Assembly (NCBI GenBank): GCA_937891085.1
Contig: CALAEY010000076.1
Location: forward strand, 1 to 7,967
Reading direction: 5' to 3'
Source of the DNA: an uncultured Prevotellaceae bacterium
Lineage (GTDB): Bacteria > Bacteroidota > Bacteroidia > Bacteroidales > Bacteroidaceae
Length of the DNA stretch: 7,967 bases
In this document: positions 1-5,671 of the stretch, in pieces
How the letters are laid out: every line of letters starts with the position of its first letter
Numbering within the stretch: the first letter of the stretch is position 1
Made by a program: the position numbers and the translations under genes
Notes under the pieces: generated by a model
What the model was told of the DNA's origin: nothing
The model's database searches: none
Seen by the model: only the letters and a program-made list of their open reading frames with translations

Positions 1-343
1 TATTTTGTGATGCATTGTAAACTATTATTTCAGTATTGTTATTTATTTTTAATATAAATTGTTTTTTAAAATTAAAAAAGATGGCTTTATCAAATCTTTT
101 TGATTTACACACTAAAGAGAGAACTTTTAGATATTTAAGTTTTCTTTCTGAATCGTTTCTTGATGGCTTATAAGTATCGATACATTTAATCAAATCAACA
201 TTTTTAATTTTCTTTTTATCAACTTTAAGTTCGTTAAAATCAACATAAGAAATCATCGCTAAAACTAGAGCGTCCACTTCATTAAAAGACATCTCTTTAA
301 ATGTGACATTTTGACATTTATTTAAATAATCTATAACATCCAT
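1..343 (-). CDS. DUF2974 / Mbeg1-like protein, N-terminal part, cut by the window edge
   Basis: The reverse complement from the ATG at 343 stays open for 114 codons to the left edge, so the gene continues outside the window. The product begins MDVIDYLNK, then has MSFNEVDALVLAMISYVDF at about residues 18-36. This 'FNEVDALxL...SYxDF' signature is what I recall from the N-terminus of DUF2974 (Mbeg1-like) proteins, an alpha/beta-hydrolase-like family of unknown role common in low-GC Firmicutes. A later KSKRF stretch (about residues 81-85) also fits. The family's GHSxGG nucleophile elbow would lie beyond the edge, so activity cannot be judged. No signal peptide is visible; the protein looks cytoplasmic and Lys/Asn/Ile-rich. 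GC is about 23% by hand count, against about 53% in a sampled line of ald, which suggests transfer from a low-GC donor. The open frame is certain; the family call is from memory of the motif. Confidence 0.65.
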   Translation of the reverse strand, partial: MDVIDYLNKCQNVTFKEMSFNEVDALVLAMISYVDFNELKVDKKKIKNVDLIKCIDTYKPSRNDSERKLKYLKVLSLVCKSKRFDKAIFFNFKKQFILKINNNTEIIVYNASQN

Positions 344-378
344 ATGCTTATCTTATCACTTTTATAAATCGTTGCTTA

Positions 379-408
379 CAAATAAATCCATATATTATAA
401 AATTCAAA
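379..408 (-). promoter_or_regulatory. Possible Bacteroidetes-type promoter of the DUF2974-like gene
   Basis: On the minus strand a TTTG (408-405) is followed after 18 bases by TTTATTTG (386-379), one mismatch from the -7 consensus TAnnTTTG. Usual spacing in Bacteroides promoters is about 19 bases. This leaves a leader of roughly 30 bases before the ATG at 343. The region is so AT-rich that a chance match is quite possible. Confidence 0.3.
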
Positions 409-440
409 TATTCAGGCATTGATTCTGATAATCTGAAACC

Positions 441-467
441 TTAAAAACAAGCATGTGTGCAACACAT
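441..467 (-). terminator. Weak hairpin and T-tract downstream of ald
   Basis: Read on the minus strand, ATGTGT and ACACAT pair around a three-base loop (467-453), followed after two bases by TTGTTTTTAA. The position, about 40 bases after the ald stop, suits an intrinsic terminator. The stem is only six pairs and AT-rich, so termination may be inefficient and some readthrough into the DUF2974-like gene is possible. Confidence 0.4.
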
Positions 468-472
468 AATTT

Positions 473-492
473 CTTATTGTGACTTATTGTGA
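473..492. repeat. Tandem 10-base repeat, two copies
   Basis: CTTATTGTGA occurs twice back to back just beyond the 3' end of ald. No function is evident. It lies at the boundary where base composition drops from that of ald to the AT-rich left segment. Confidence 0.6.
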
Positions 493-505
493 CACTTGCT
501 GAAAA

Positions 506-1621
506 TCACACTACCATCACCTCTGCAGGCGTGAACTCTAAGTCGTAGCAATGGGCTACAGCCTCGTAGGTCACCTTGCCCAGTGCCATGTTGAGTCCCT
601 TGAGCAGAGCGGAATCCTCCTTGCAGGCACGCTTCCAACCCTTGTCGGCCAGAGCCACCGTGTATGGCTGGGTGGCATTGGTCAGGGCGAAGGTAGAGGT
701 GCGACTCACGGCACCAGGGATATTCGCCACGGCATAGTGCACAATGCCATCGAGGATATAGACAGGGTCGCTGTGCGTGGTAGGAAGACTGGTCTCGAAG
801 CAGCCGCCTTGGTCTATGGCCACATCTACCAGCACGGTGCCAGGTTGCATTAGGCTCAGCATATCGCGCGTGATGAGGTGAGGAGTCTTGTCGCCTGGAA
901 TCAGTACGGAGCCTATCACTAGGTCTACATCGGGCAGTTCCTTACGAATCTGCGCCTCAGAAGCATAGAGTGTTTTTACGTTGGCCGGAAGGATAGTGTC
1001 AAGGTGGCGCAGGCAGTCAAGGCTCACATCGGCAATGGTCACGTCTGCTCCCATACCGGCTGCCATATAGGCCGCATTGCGTCCCACGCGTCCACCACCC
1101 AGGATGAGTACCTTGGCAGGTTTCACGCCAGGTACACCACCCATCAATACGCCCTTGCCACCATGAATCTTCTTGAGATAAGTGGCACCCTCTTGCACAG
1201 CCATGCGTCCTGCCACCTCGCTCATGGGTACCAACAGAGGCAGGCTGTGGTCGGCGCGTTCTACTGTTTCGTAGGCTATGCACACGGCACCGCTCTTCAG
1301 CATGGCATGTGTGAGCTCCTCATCGGCTGCAAAGTGGAAGTAGGTAAATACCACCTGCCCCTGACGGATGAGTGCATATTCCGGTTCGATGGGTTCCTTC
1401 ACCTTGACAATCATGTCGGCTTTGGCATAAACATCTGAAATAGAGGGGAGCAACTGAGCCCCAGCAGCTACATACTCGGCATCACTGAATCCGCTGTTTT
1501 CGCCTGCCGTTTGCTGCACATACACCGTGTGTCCTTGCTTCACCAGCTGCATCACACCCATGGGGGTCATGCCCACGCGGTTCTCGTTGTTCTTGATTTC
1601 TTTTGGGATTCCGATAATCAT
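506..1621 (-). CDS. ald: Alanine dehydrogenase
   Basis: This NAD-dependent cytoplasmic enzyme interconverts L-alanine with pyruvate, ammonium and NADH, and in this family works as a hexamer. The 371-residue product has the normal family length and starts with the typical MIIGIPKEIKNNENRVG, including Arg15. The substrate and catalytic residues fall at canonical places: Lys75 in VKVKEP, His96 in YFHFAA and Asp270 in VDVAIDQGG. The Rossmann nucleotide-binding loop is GGGRVG at 175-180, followed by a strand ending in IADVS that carries the acidic residue expected for NAD. The ATG at 1621 agrees with family N-termini and lies about 50 bases below an exact TAnnTTTG element. It is transcribed divergently from the Crp/Fnr-type regulator, so shared control is possible but not shown. 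In this setting a catabolic role, feeding alanine from peptides into pyruvate, is the likeliest (inference). Confidence 0.97.
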   Translation of the reverse strand: MIIGIPKEIKNNENRVGMTPMGVMQLVKQGHTVYVQQTAGENSGFSDAEYVAAGAQLLPSISDVYAKADMIVKVKEPIEPEYALIRQGQVVFTYFHFAADEELTHAMLKSGAVCIAYETVERADHSLPLLVPMSEVAGRMAVQEGATYLKKIHGGKGVLMGGVPGVKPAKVLILGGGRVGRNAAYMAAGMGADVTIADVSLDCLRHLDTILPANVKTLYASEAQIRKELPDVDLVIGSVLIPGDKTPHLITRDMLSLMQPGTVLVDVAIDQGGCFETSLPTTHSDPVYILDGIVHYAVANIPGAVSRTSTFALTNATQPYTVALADKGWKRACKEDSALLKGLNMALGKVTYEAVAHCYDLEFTPAEVMVV

Positions 1622-1671
1622 AGTAATTTAAAATTTAAGGTTATACAGTTTTGTTGTTTTTTTGGTTGTAG

Positions 1672-1703
1672 CAAAGTTAGCGATTATAGAAAAATTATGC
1701 AAG
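1672..1703 (-). promoter_or_regulatory. Promoter of ald
   Basis: On the minus strand TAACTTTG (1679-1672) matches the Bacteroidetes -7 consensus TAnnTTTG exactly. A CTTG (1703-1700), one base off the -33 consensus TTTG, sits 20 bases upstream. The predicted start site is near 1668, giving a leader of roughly 45 bases that is rich in A and has no strong Shine-Dalgarno, as is common in this phylum. Confidence 0.65.
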
Positions 1704-1712
1704 TTTTATGCA
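1695..1712. repeat. Two TTATGCA direct repeats at 11-base spacing in the divergent intergenic region
   Basis: TTATGCA occurs at 1695-1701 and 1706-1712, starts 11 bases apart, about one helical turn. The pair overlaps and lies just upstream of the ald -33 element and about 40 bases upstream of the regulator promoter. It could bind a regulator of either gene, but such repeats also arise by chance in AT-rich DNA. Confidence 0.4.
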
Positions 1713-1750
1713 GTTTTTTTTGAGCCTTGGGGCTGTTTTTCAACACTCTT

Positions 1751-1782
1751 CTTGGTTCATGCTTTTTTTTTACTTATCTTTG
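1751..1782 (+). promoter_or_regulatory. Promoter of the Crp/Fnr-type regulator
   Basis: TATCTTTG (1775-1782) matches TAnnTTTG exactly. CTTG at 1751-1754 lies 20 bases upstream as a near-consensus -33 element. The inferred start site near 1786 leaves a leader of about 20 bases before the ATG at 1806. This placement rules out the longer reading frame that begins at 1662. Confidence 0.65.
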
Positions 1783-1790
1783 TTGAAGAA

Positions 1791-1795
1791 AGGAG
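1791..1795 (+). promoter_or_regulatory. Ribosome binding site that decides the regulator start
   Basis: AGGAG ends 10 bases before the ATG at 1806. Another ATG at 1798 is out of frame. With the promoter just upstream, this supports 1806 as the true start. Confidence 0.55.
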
Positions 1796-1805
1796 AGATG
1801 AACAA

Positions 1806-2417
1806 ATGTATAACCATCCTGTAGATGCCCTGAAAAGCTTTCTGTGCCAGATGATGCCGCTGAACGAAAGCGAGCAGGTGCAGATAGAAGCTAATTTCAT
1901 TCCTGTTACTTTCAAGCGCCGGGAAACAGTTCTGCGTGCTGGTGAACGTTGCAGGTACTACATGTTTGTGGTGCAAGGTTGTCTACGCATGTTTAGCGAT
2001 GATGAGAAGGGCGTGCGTCACATAATTAAATTTGCACCCGAAGATACGTGGATGACCGATATAGACAGTTTCTTTCATCGCAAGCCTTCGCTCCTCAACA
2101 TTGATGCGTTGGAAACTACCACCGTGATGTACGTGGAGCTGGAGCCGCTGGTAAGCTCCTTCATGCGTTCGTGGAGGTTATCGAACATTTTTCGTGTGTT
2201 GGCCGAAAATGAGTTGGCACTGCTCCAGCAACGTCATCTTGAAACCCTGAGTTCTTCGGCAGAAGAACGCTACCAGCATTTCTGCGACACCTATCCCCAG
2301 CTTATCAACCGCATTTCGCAGGCTCAGATAGCGGCCTACTTGGGAGTCAGTCCGGAGTTCCTGAGCCGTATGAAAAGTAAGTTGCTCAGACATCCAAAGG
2401 ATGTTTTCTTGACATAG
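1806..2417 (+). CDS. Crp/Fnr-family transcriptional regulator
   Basis: The 203-residue product has the usual two-part layout: an N-terminal cyclic-nucleotide-binding-like beta-roll (about 20-120), a dimerisation helix (about 125-150, LAENELALLQQRHLE) and a C-terminal winged helix-turn-helix (about 168-195, ISQAQIAAYLGVSPEFLSR). The cAMP phosphate-binding cassette of true CRP is absent, and only three cysteines (14, 59, 160) are present, without the FNR Fe-S arrangement, so the effector is unknown. The recognition helix carries Glu184-x-x-Ser187-Arg188, the E-xx-SR pattern FNR uses to read TTGA half-sites. A matching inverted repeat overlaps this gene's own stop codon, ahead of the next gene. 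It diverges from ald. The frame stays open upstream to a TTG at 1662, but the promoter at 1751-1782 lies inside that extension, so I reject it. Family assignment is firm; target and signal are inferred. Confidence 0.92.
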   Translation: MYNHPVDALKSFLCQMMPLNESEQVQIEANFIPVTFKRRETVLRAGERCRYYMFVVQGCLRMFSDDEKGVRHIIKFAPEDTWMTDIDSFFHRKPSLLNIDALETTTVMYVELEPLVSSFMRSWRLSNIFRVLAENELALLQQRHLETLSSSAEERYQHFCDTYPQLINRISQAQIAAYLGVSPEFLSRMKSKLLRHPKDVFLT

Positions 2418-2423
2418 GTCAAG
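2408..2423. promoter_or_regulatory. Probable Crp/Fnr-type operator (CTTGAC-N4-GTCAAG)
   Basis: Perfect six-base arms flank a four-base spacer (ATAG, which includes the regulator's stop codon). The core TTGAC-N4-GTCAA has the geometry of the FNR site TTGAT-N4-ATCAA. The centre, 2415.5, falls at about -41.5 if transcription starts at 2457, four bases after the TACCTTTG element. That is the classic class II activator position. No -33 TTTG exists at the normal distance, so the operator seems to replace it. There is no following T-tract, which argues against a terminator. Confidence 0.6.
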
Positions 2424-2445
2424 GGTAGGTTTGATAGATTCGCAC

Positions 2446-2453
2446 TACCTTTG
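2446..2453 (+). promoter_or_regulatory. -7 promoter element of the phosphatase-like gene
   Basis: TACCTTTG matches TAnnTTTG exactly. The 19-base-upstream position has GGGT rather than TTTG, so the promoter probably needs an activator. The inferred start site near 2457 leaves a leader of about 18 bases to the ATG at 2475 and excludes the TTG at 2451, which lies inside the element. Confidence 0.7.
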
Positions 2454-2474
2454 CAGAAAATAATTCAAAAGACT

Positions 2475-3668
2475 ATGAACAGAAGAGATACTTTGAAATT
2501 GCTTGGTAGCCTGCCTCTGATGGCTTTTGGTGCTACACGTGTGAATGCTGCAGAACGTGAGGAGACACATACCACCTCTCAGAATCCGAAGAACATTGTG
2601 CTGATATCAGCTGACGGTATGGGGGTGTCCCAATGGCAGGCCGCTATGGTGGCAGCCCATGGCAAGCTGAACCTTGGCCGTATGCAGAGTGCTGGACTGC
2701 TGACAACCAATCCTTTAGATGTGTTCTGTGGCGATGCCCCTTCACATAGCACGGCACTGGCCACAGGTGTGAACAGTCATAAGGGAGCCGTCAGTGTGGA
2801 TATGAACAATATGCCACTGAAGACCATCACTGAATTGGTGAAAGAGAAGAGCTTGGCTGTGGGTATCGTTTCAGCAAACTCGCTGGTAGAGGGCAGCATA
2901 GTGCCTTTCGTGGGGCATGCTTCTAACCGCATGGCAGTAGAGGAACTAACTGCTGGCTATGTGGAAGGAGGAATTGATGTGTTCATAGGGGCAGGAAGCG
3001 ACTACTTCAGCAAGCATATAGATATGCGACCACCAACGCAGGGGCAGGCAGGTGGCGGTTCTGGAGCTGCAGGTGCTGCTGCAGTACAGACTCGTGAACG
3101 TGACGACAAGCGCAATCTGCTTATCGAACTGGAAGCTAAGGGCTGGCAGGTGCTCTACAACATAAAGGATATCAGGCAGGTGAAGGGCGGCAAGCTGGCT
3201 GGCTTCACAGGAACGCAGATGAACCCGAATATTCAACAGGGCAGGGGAGATATGTTCCCAGCCTCTGTGGAGACTTCCTTGAATATACTGCAGAGCAGCT
3301 CTAAAGGCTTCTTCCTGATGGTGGGCGACATGTATGTGGATCGTGCCTCGCATAACGGGCGTCTGGAGTTGCTCTGTGACGAAGCGATGGATTTGGATCG
3401 TGCCATTGGCAAGGCACTCGATTTTGCGGAGCGTGACGGACAGACGCTGGTGCTTGTGGTGGGCAGCCCCGAAGCATCGGGAATGAGCCTGGTAGGCGGA
3501 AACATGGCCGAGGGTATGGTAGAAGCCAAGTGGTCGATGCCAGGTATGGCCAACCATTCTGGTACCCTGGTGCCCATGTTTGCCTATGGTCCTGGAGCAG
3601 ACCAGTTCATGGGAGTCTTGGAAAATACGGAGGTGTTCGTAAAGATGAAAAGTATGCTGATTGACTAA
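2475..3668 (+). CDS. Exported alkaline-phosphatase-fold protein, probably catalytically altered
   Basis: The 397-residue protein starts with a twin-arginine-like signal (RRDTLKLLG at 3-11, hydrophobic stretch, likely cut after VNA near 25) and aligns along its length with alkaline phosphatases. Compared by eye with E. coli PhoA, it keeps Asp47 (D51), Asp289, His293 and His361 (zinc-1 ligands D327, H331, H412), with Glu139/Ser141 for D153/T155. The usual TDSAAS nucleophile motif reads GDAPSH, so Ser102 becomes Ala88. E322 becomes Gly284 (Asp285 follows). The D369-H370 pair becomes Ser331-Pro332. The zinc-2 site and nucleophile therefore look lost, while the fold signatures DGMG, STALATG, LVGGN and YGPGA remain. 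A Gly/Ala-rich insert lies at about 187-203. The frame is intact, so it is not a decayed gene. It follows the Crp/Fnr-type regulator by 57 bases and is probably activated by it. I use ATG 2475 because an upstream TTG lies within the promoter. Family is firm; loss of activity is inferred from hand alignment. Confidence 0.88.
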   Translation: MNRRDTLKLLGSLPLMAFGATRVNAAEREETHTTSQNPKNIVLISADGMGVSQWQAAMVAAHGKLNLGRMQSAGLLTTNPLDVFCGDAPSHSTALATGVNSHKGAVSVDMNNMPLKTITELVKEKSLAVGIVSANSLVEGSIVPFVGHASNRMAVEELTAGYVEGGIDVFIGAGSDYFSKHIDMRPPTQGQAGGGSGAAGAAAVQTRERDDKRNLLIELEAKGWQVLYNIKDIRQVKGGKLAGFTGTQMNPNIQQGRGDMFPASVETSLNILQSSSKGFFLMVGDMYVDRASHNGRLELLCDEAMDLDRAIGKALDFAERDGQTLVLVVGSPEASGMSLVGGNMAEGMVEAKWSMPGMANHSGTLVPMFAYGPGADQFMGVLENTEVFVKMKSMLID

Positions 3669-3682
3669 CTAATAATTATTAG
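3669..3682. repeat. 14-base perfect palindrome after the phosphatase-like gene
   Basis: CTAATAATTATTAG begins immediately after the TAA stop and is fully self-complementary without a loop. No T-tract follows, so it is not a typical intrinsic terminator. The rest of the gap to 3862 is AT-rich and holds only a 13-codon frame and the next promoter. Confidence 0.5.
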
Positions 3683-3833
3683 GATATGAAAGGTTTAGAA
3701 AAAAGTGCTGAAGAAAAGAATGAGTAACTCTCGTTTACCAAGCCGAAAAAAAACATTGCCCGGATAAAGAAGTAAAGTAAAAATAAATCCTAAATAAGAA
3801 TTTGCAAAATAAGGAAGAATAGGAAAAAAGCAT

Positions 3834-3841
3834 TATCTTTG
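3834..3841 (+). promoter_or_regulatory. -7 promoter element of the S15-M23 operon
   Basis: TATCTTTG matches TAnnTTTG exactly, 21 bases before the ATG. The nearest upstream TTTG (3801-3804) is 29 bases away, farther than the normal 19, with a purine-rich stretch between. The start site would be near 3845. AAAGG at 3850-3854 is a fair ribosome binding site for the ATG at 3863. Confidence 0.65.
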
Positions 3842-3862
3842 CAATTTATAAAGGTATAGATA

Positions 3863-5671
3863 ATGTTTATGAACAAAAAAATGCTCCTCTTTTGCTTGGC
3901 AATGGCAGTGCTGACAGGCTTAAAAGCCCAACAACTGACAGCAGAACAGCAGCGTGCTTATCAGCAAATGCTGCGCTTCTCCACAGCACCACGAGTGATA
4001 GACTTTACTAAAGTTGTTTCTCCATCCTACAACTATACTTACGAAGAAATTATGGTGGAGGGCGGCGAAGGCTACCAACTGAAGACCTGCATATACAAGC
4101 CAGTGGGTGAGGGTCCATGGCCAGTGGTCATCACCCGTACTCCCTATGTTTATTCTGCTCCTGGCGATAATAATCCCAATGGTAGGGCATACGCCCAGCG
4201 TGGCATTGCCTTCATCACTCAGTATTGTCGAGGCAAGGGAGGCTCTGAAGGTCCTTATGAGCCTAATGTCAACGAACGTGTAGACGGTTTGGCGTTGGTG
4301 AATTGGGTGGCTCAGCAACCTTGGTGCAAGAATGTTGGACTTTTTGGTGAGTCATATACGGCACTCACGGCTTGGATCATCGCAGATGCTGTGCCAGACA
4401 AGGTAAAGGGAATCTTCTTGCACCACTATGGTGTAGATCGTCCGCTTTCGGCCTATAGCTATGGATTGTTCCGCCAAGATATCCTTACGGCGTGGGCGAT
4501 AGACAATGCAGTGGAGATACCTACAAAACCCGAAAAGCCAGACGTGACACGCATCTATTTCGACCAAATGAGCTACATGCCACAGATAGAGATGGATAGG
4601 CATTTCTTTGGCGTGATGTTGCCTTGGTATCGCGACTGGATCAGTCATACAGACTACACCGATCCTTACTGGCATCAGGGTGTATGGAACCAACTTCGTG
4701 AGATTCCTGCTAAGATCAAGGTTCCTATCGTAGTGGTGGCAGGTCACTTCGATCACCATCAGGAAGGTACCATCTTGGGATACAATCTACTGCCAGAAGA
4801 AACCAAGGCAAAGAGCCAGCTGATAGTGGGAGCATGGAACCACTCACACCTTATCACACCACAGATTGGAAAGTTCGACCATGCGATGGATATTGACCTT
4901 ACCACCTTGCAGTTTAATTGGTTCTACGATCTGTTGGTGAAAGACGAGGCTCCCAAACCATCCGTGCAGGTCTATGCCATAGGCGAAGACCGTTGGCACC
5001 AACTTGAAAAATGGCCGCAGAGTGAACCTGATGCTGCCGTGTTCTATCTCACAGATCATAAAGAGGGGAAGGGTTATGCACTCTCTGATCAAGTAGGGCA
5101 GGCAGACGGAACCATTGGCTACAGATATGATCCACAACATCCTGTACTCTCTGTAGGTGGAGAGACACTCTTCAATTCTGGGAGCCGTCGTGGCAGTCAG
5201 TTGCAACCAGAAGTGGGCTATCGAGACGATGTCATCTCTTTTGTCTCAGAGCCACTTAAAGAACCGCTCCTGCTGGCAGGTAAGGTGAAGGTGGTGCTAA
5301 ACGTCAGTTCCGACTGTGACGATACGGCTTTCTCGTATAAAATCAGTGAGGTGTTTGCCGATGGAAGTACTTACAATATCCGTACGGGCATCAGTACATT
5401 GGGATTCCGTAATCGTCCGCTTGGCGATCGTCAGACCTACACGCCAGGGGAGGTAGTAGAGCTGGATATCGAGGCGCTCCCGATCATGTGGCAGCTTCAA
5501 GCTGGCAGTTGCATCCGCGTGGACATCTCTTCTTCCGATTTCCCTCAGTTCAGTATACATTCCAATTATGCTGGTGTCTGGTCTGAGCAGACGCGCACAC
5601 GTGTGGCTCGACAGACCCTCTATGTGGGAGGAAGATATCAAAGTCGAATAGAAATACCTTTGATGAAATGA
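3863..5671 (+). CDS. Exported S15/CocE-NonD family serine hydrolase (X-Pro dipeptidyl-peptidase-like)
   Basis: This 602-residue protein has a Sec signal peptide (MFMNKKMLLF..., likely cut after LKA near 22) and an alpha/beta-hydrolase domain of the S15/CocE family. The inferred triad is Ser164 in FGESYT, Asp297 in GHFDHH and His327 in GAWNHS. Asp-His spacing (30) resembles that in cocaine esterase as I recall it. Tyr95 in RTPYVY suits the oxyanion-hole tyrosine. Residues 140-160 (DGLALVNWVAQQPW then NVGLFG) are typical of the family. From about 375 the C-terminus forms the jelly-roll domain, with ISEVFADGSTYNIRTGI at about 494-510. Members cleave X-Pro peptides, amino-acid esters or acylated amides; the substrate here cannot be told. 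The elbow ends in Thr-Ala rather than the Gly-rich form of CocE. It overlaps the M23 gene by four bases, so translation is probably coupled. A start at 3869 is possible, but the spacing of AAAGG favours 3863. Confidence 0.9.
   Translation: MFMNKKMLLFCLAMAVLTGLKAQQLTAEQQRAYQQMLRFSTAPRVIDFTKVVSPSYNYTYEEIMVEGGEGYQLKTCIYKPVGEGPWPVVITRTPYVYSAPGDNNPNGRAYAQRGIAFITQYCRGKGGSEGPYEPNVNERVDGLALVNWVAQQPWCKNVGLFGESYTALTAWIIADAVPDKVKGIFLHHYGVDRPLSAYSYGLFRQDILTAWAIDNAVEIPTKPEKPDVTRIYFDQMSYMPQIEMDRHFFGVMLPWYRDWISHTDYTDPYWHQGVWNQLREIPAKIKVPIVVVAGHFDHHQEGTILGYNLLPEETKAKSQLIVGAWNHSHLITPQIGKFDHAMDIDLTTLQFNWFYDLLVKDEAPKPSVQVYAIGEDRWHQLEKWPQSEPDAAVFYLTDHKEGKGYALSDQVGQADGTIGYRYDPQHPVLSVGGETLFNSGSRRGSQLQPEVGYRDDVISFVSEPLKEPLLLAGKVKVVLNVSSDCDDTAFSYKISEVFADGSTYNIRTGISTLGFRNRPLGDRQTYTPGEVVELDIEALPIMWQLQAGSCIRVDISSSDFPQFSIHSNYAGVWSEQTRTRVARQTLYVGGRYQSRIEIPLMK

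Noticed and set aside
1004..1438. 144-codon open frame on the plus strand inside ald
   Set aside because: It is antisense to a gene with full family signatures, has no promoter or ribosome site, and its His/Cys-rich product looks like an opposite-strand shadow.
1662..1805. Forty-eight-codon N-terminal extension of the Crp/Fnr regulator from a TTG
   Set aside because: The promoter (1751-1782) and the AGGAG site lie inside it, its translation is unlike any Crp/Fnr N-terminus, and the ATG at 1806 gives the usual family length.
2408..2423. Inverted repeat read as an intrinsic terminator of the regulator gene
   Set aside because: It is followed by GGTAGGTTTGATAG rather than a T-tract, and the stop codon is inside it. 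Its fit to an FNR-type operator is better.
2451..2474. Start of the phosphatase-like gene at a TTG, eight codons upstream
   Set aside because: The TTG is part of the TACCTTTG promoter element and would lie upstream of the predicted transcript start; ATG 2475 begins directly with the RR signal motif.
2946..3557. 203-codon minus-strand frame across the phosphatase-like gene
   Set aside because: It lies opposite a well-supported coding region, its product has no recognisable domain, and no promoter is visible.
3686..3727. Thirteen-residue frame (MKGLEKSAEEKNE) in the gap after the phosphatase-like gene
   Set aside because: An AGGA precedes it by only one base, there is no promoter of its own, and the composition is what AT-rich spacer gives. 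It could be a degraded gene start but nothing supports that.
3863..3930. S15-type protein as a lipoprotein because of Cys11
   Set aside because: The Cys is inside the hydrophobic core with no lipobox; the LKA-QQ site fits ordinary signal peptidase cleavage.
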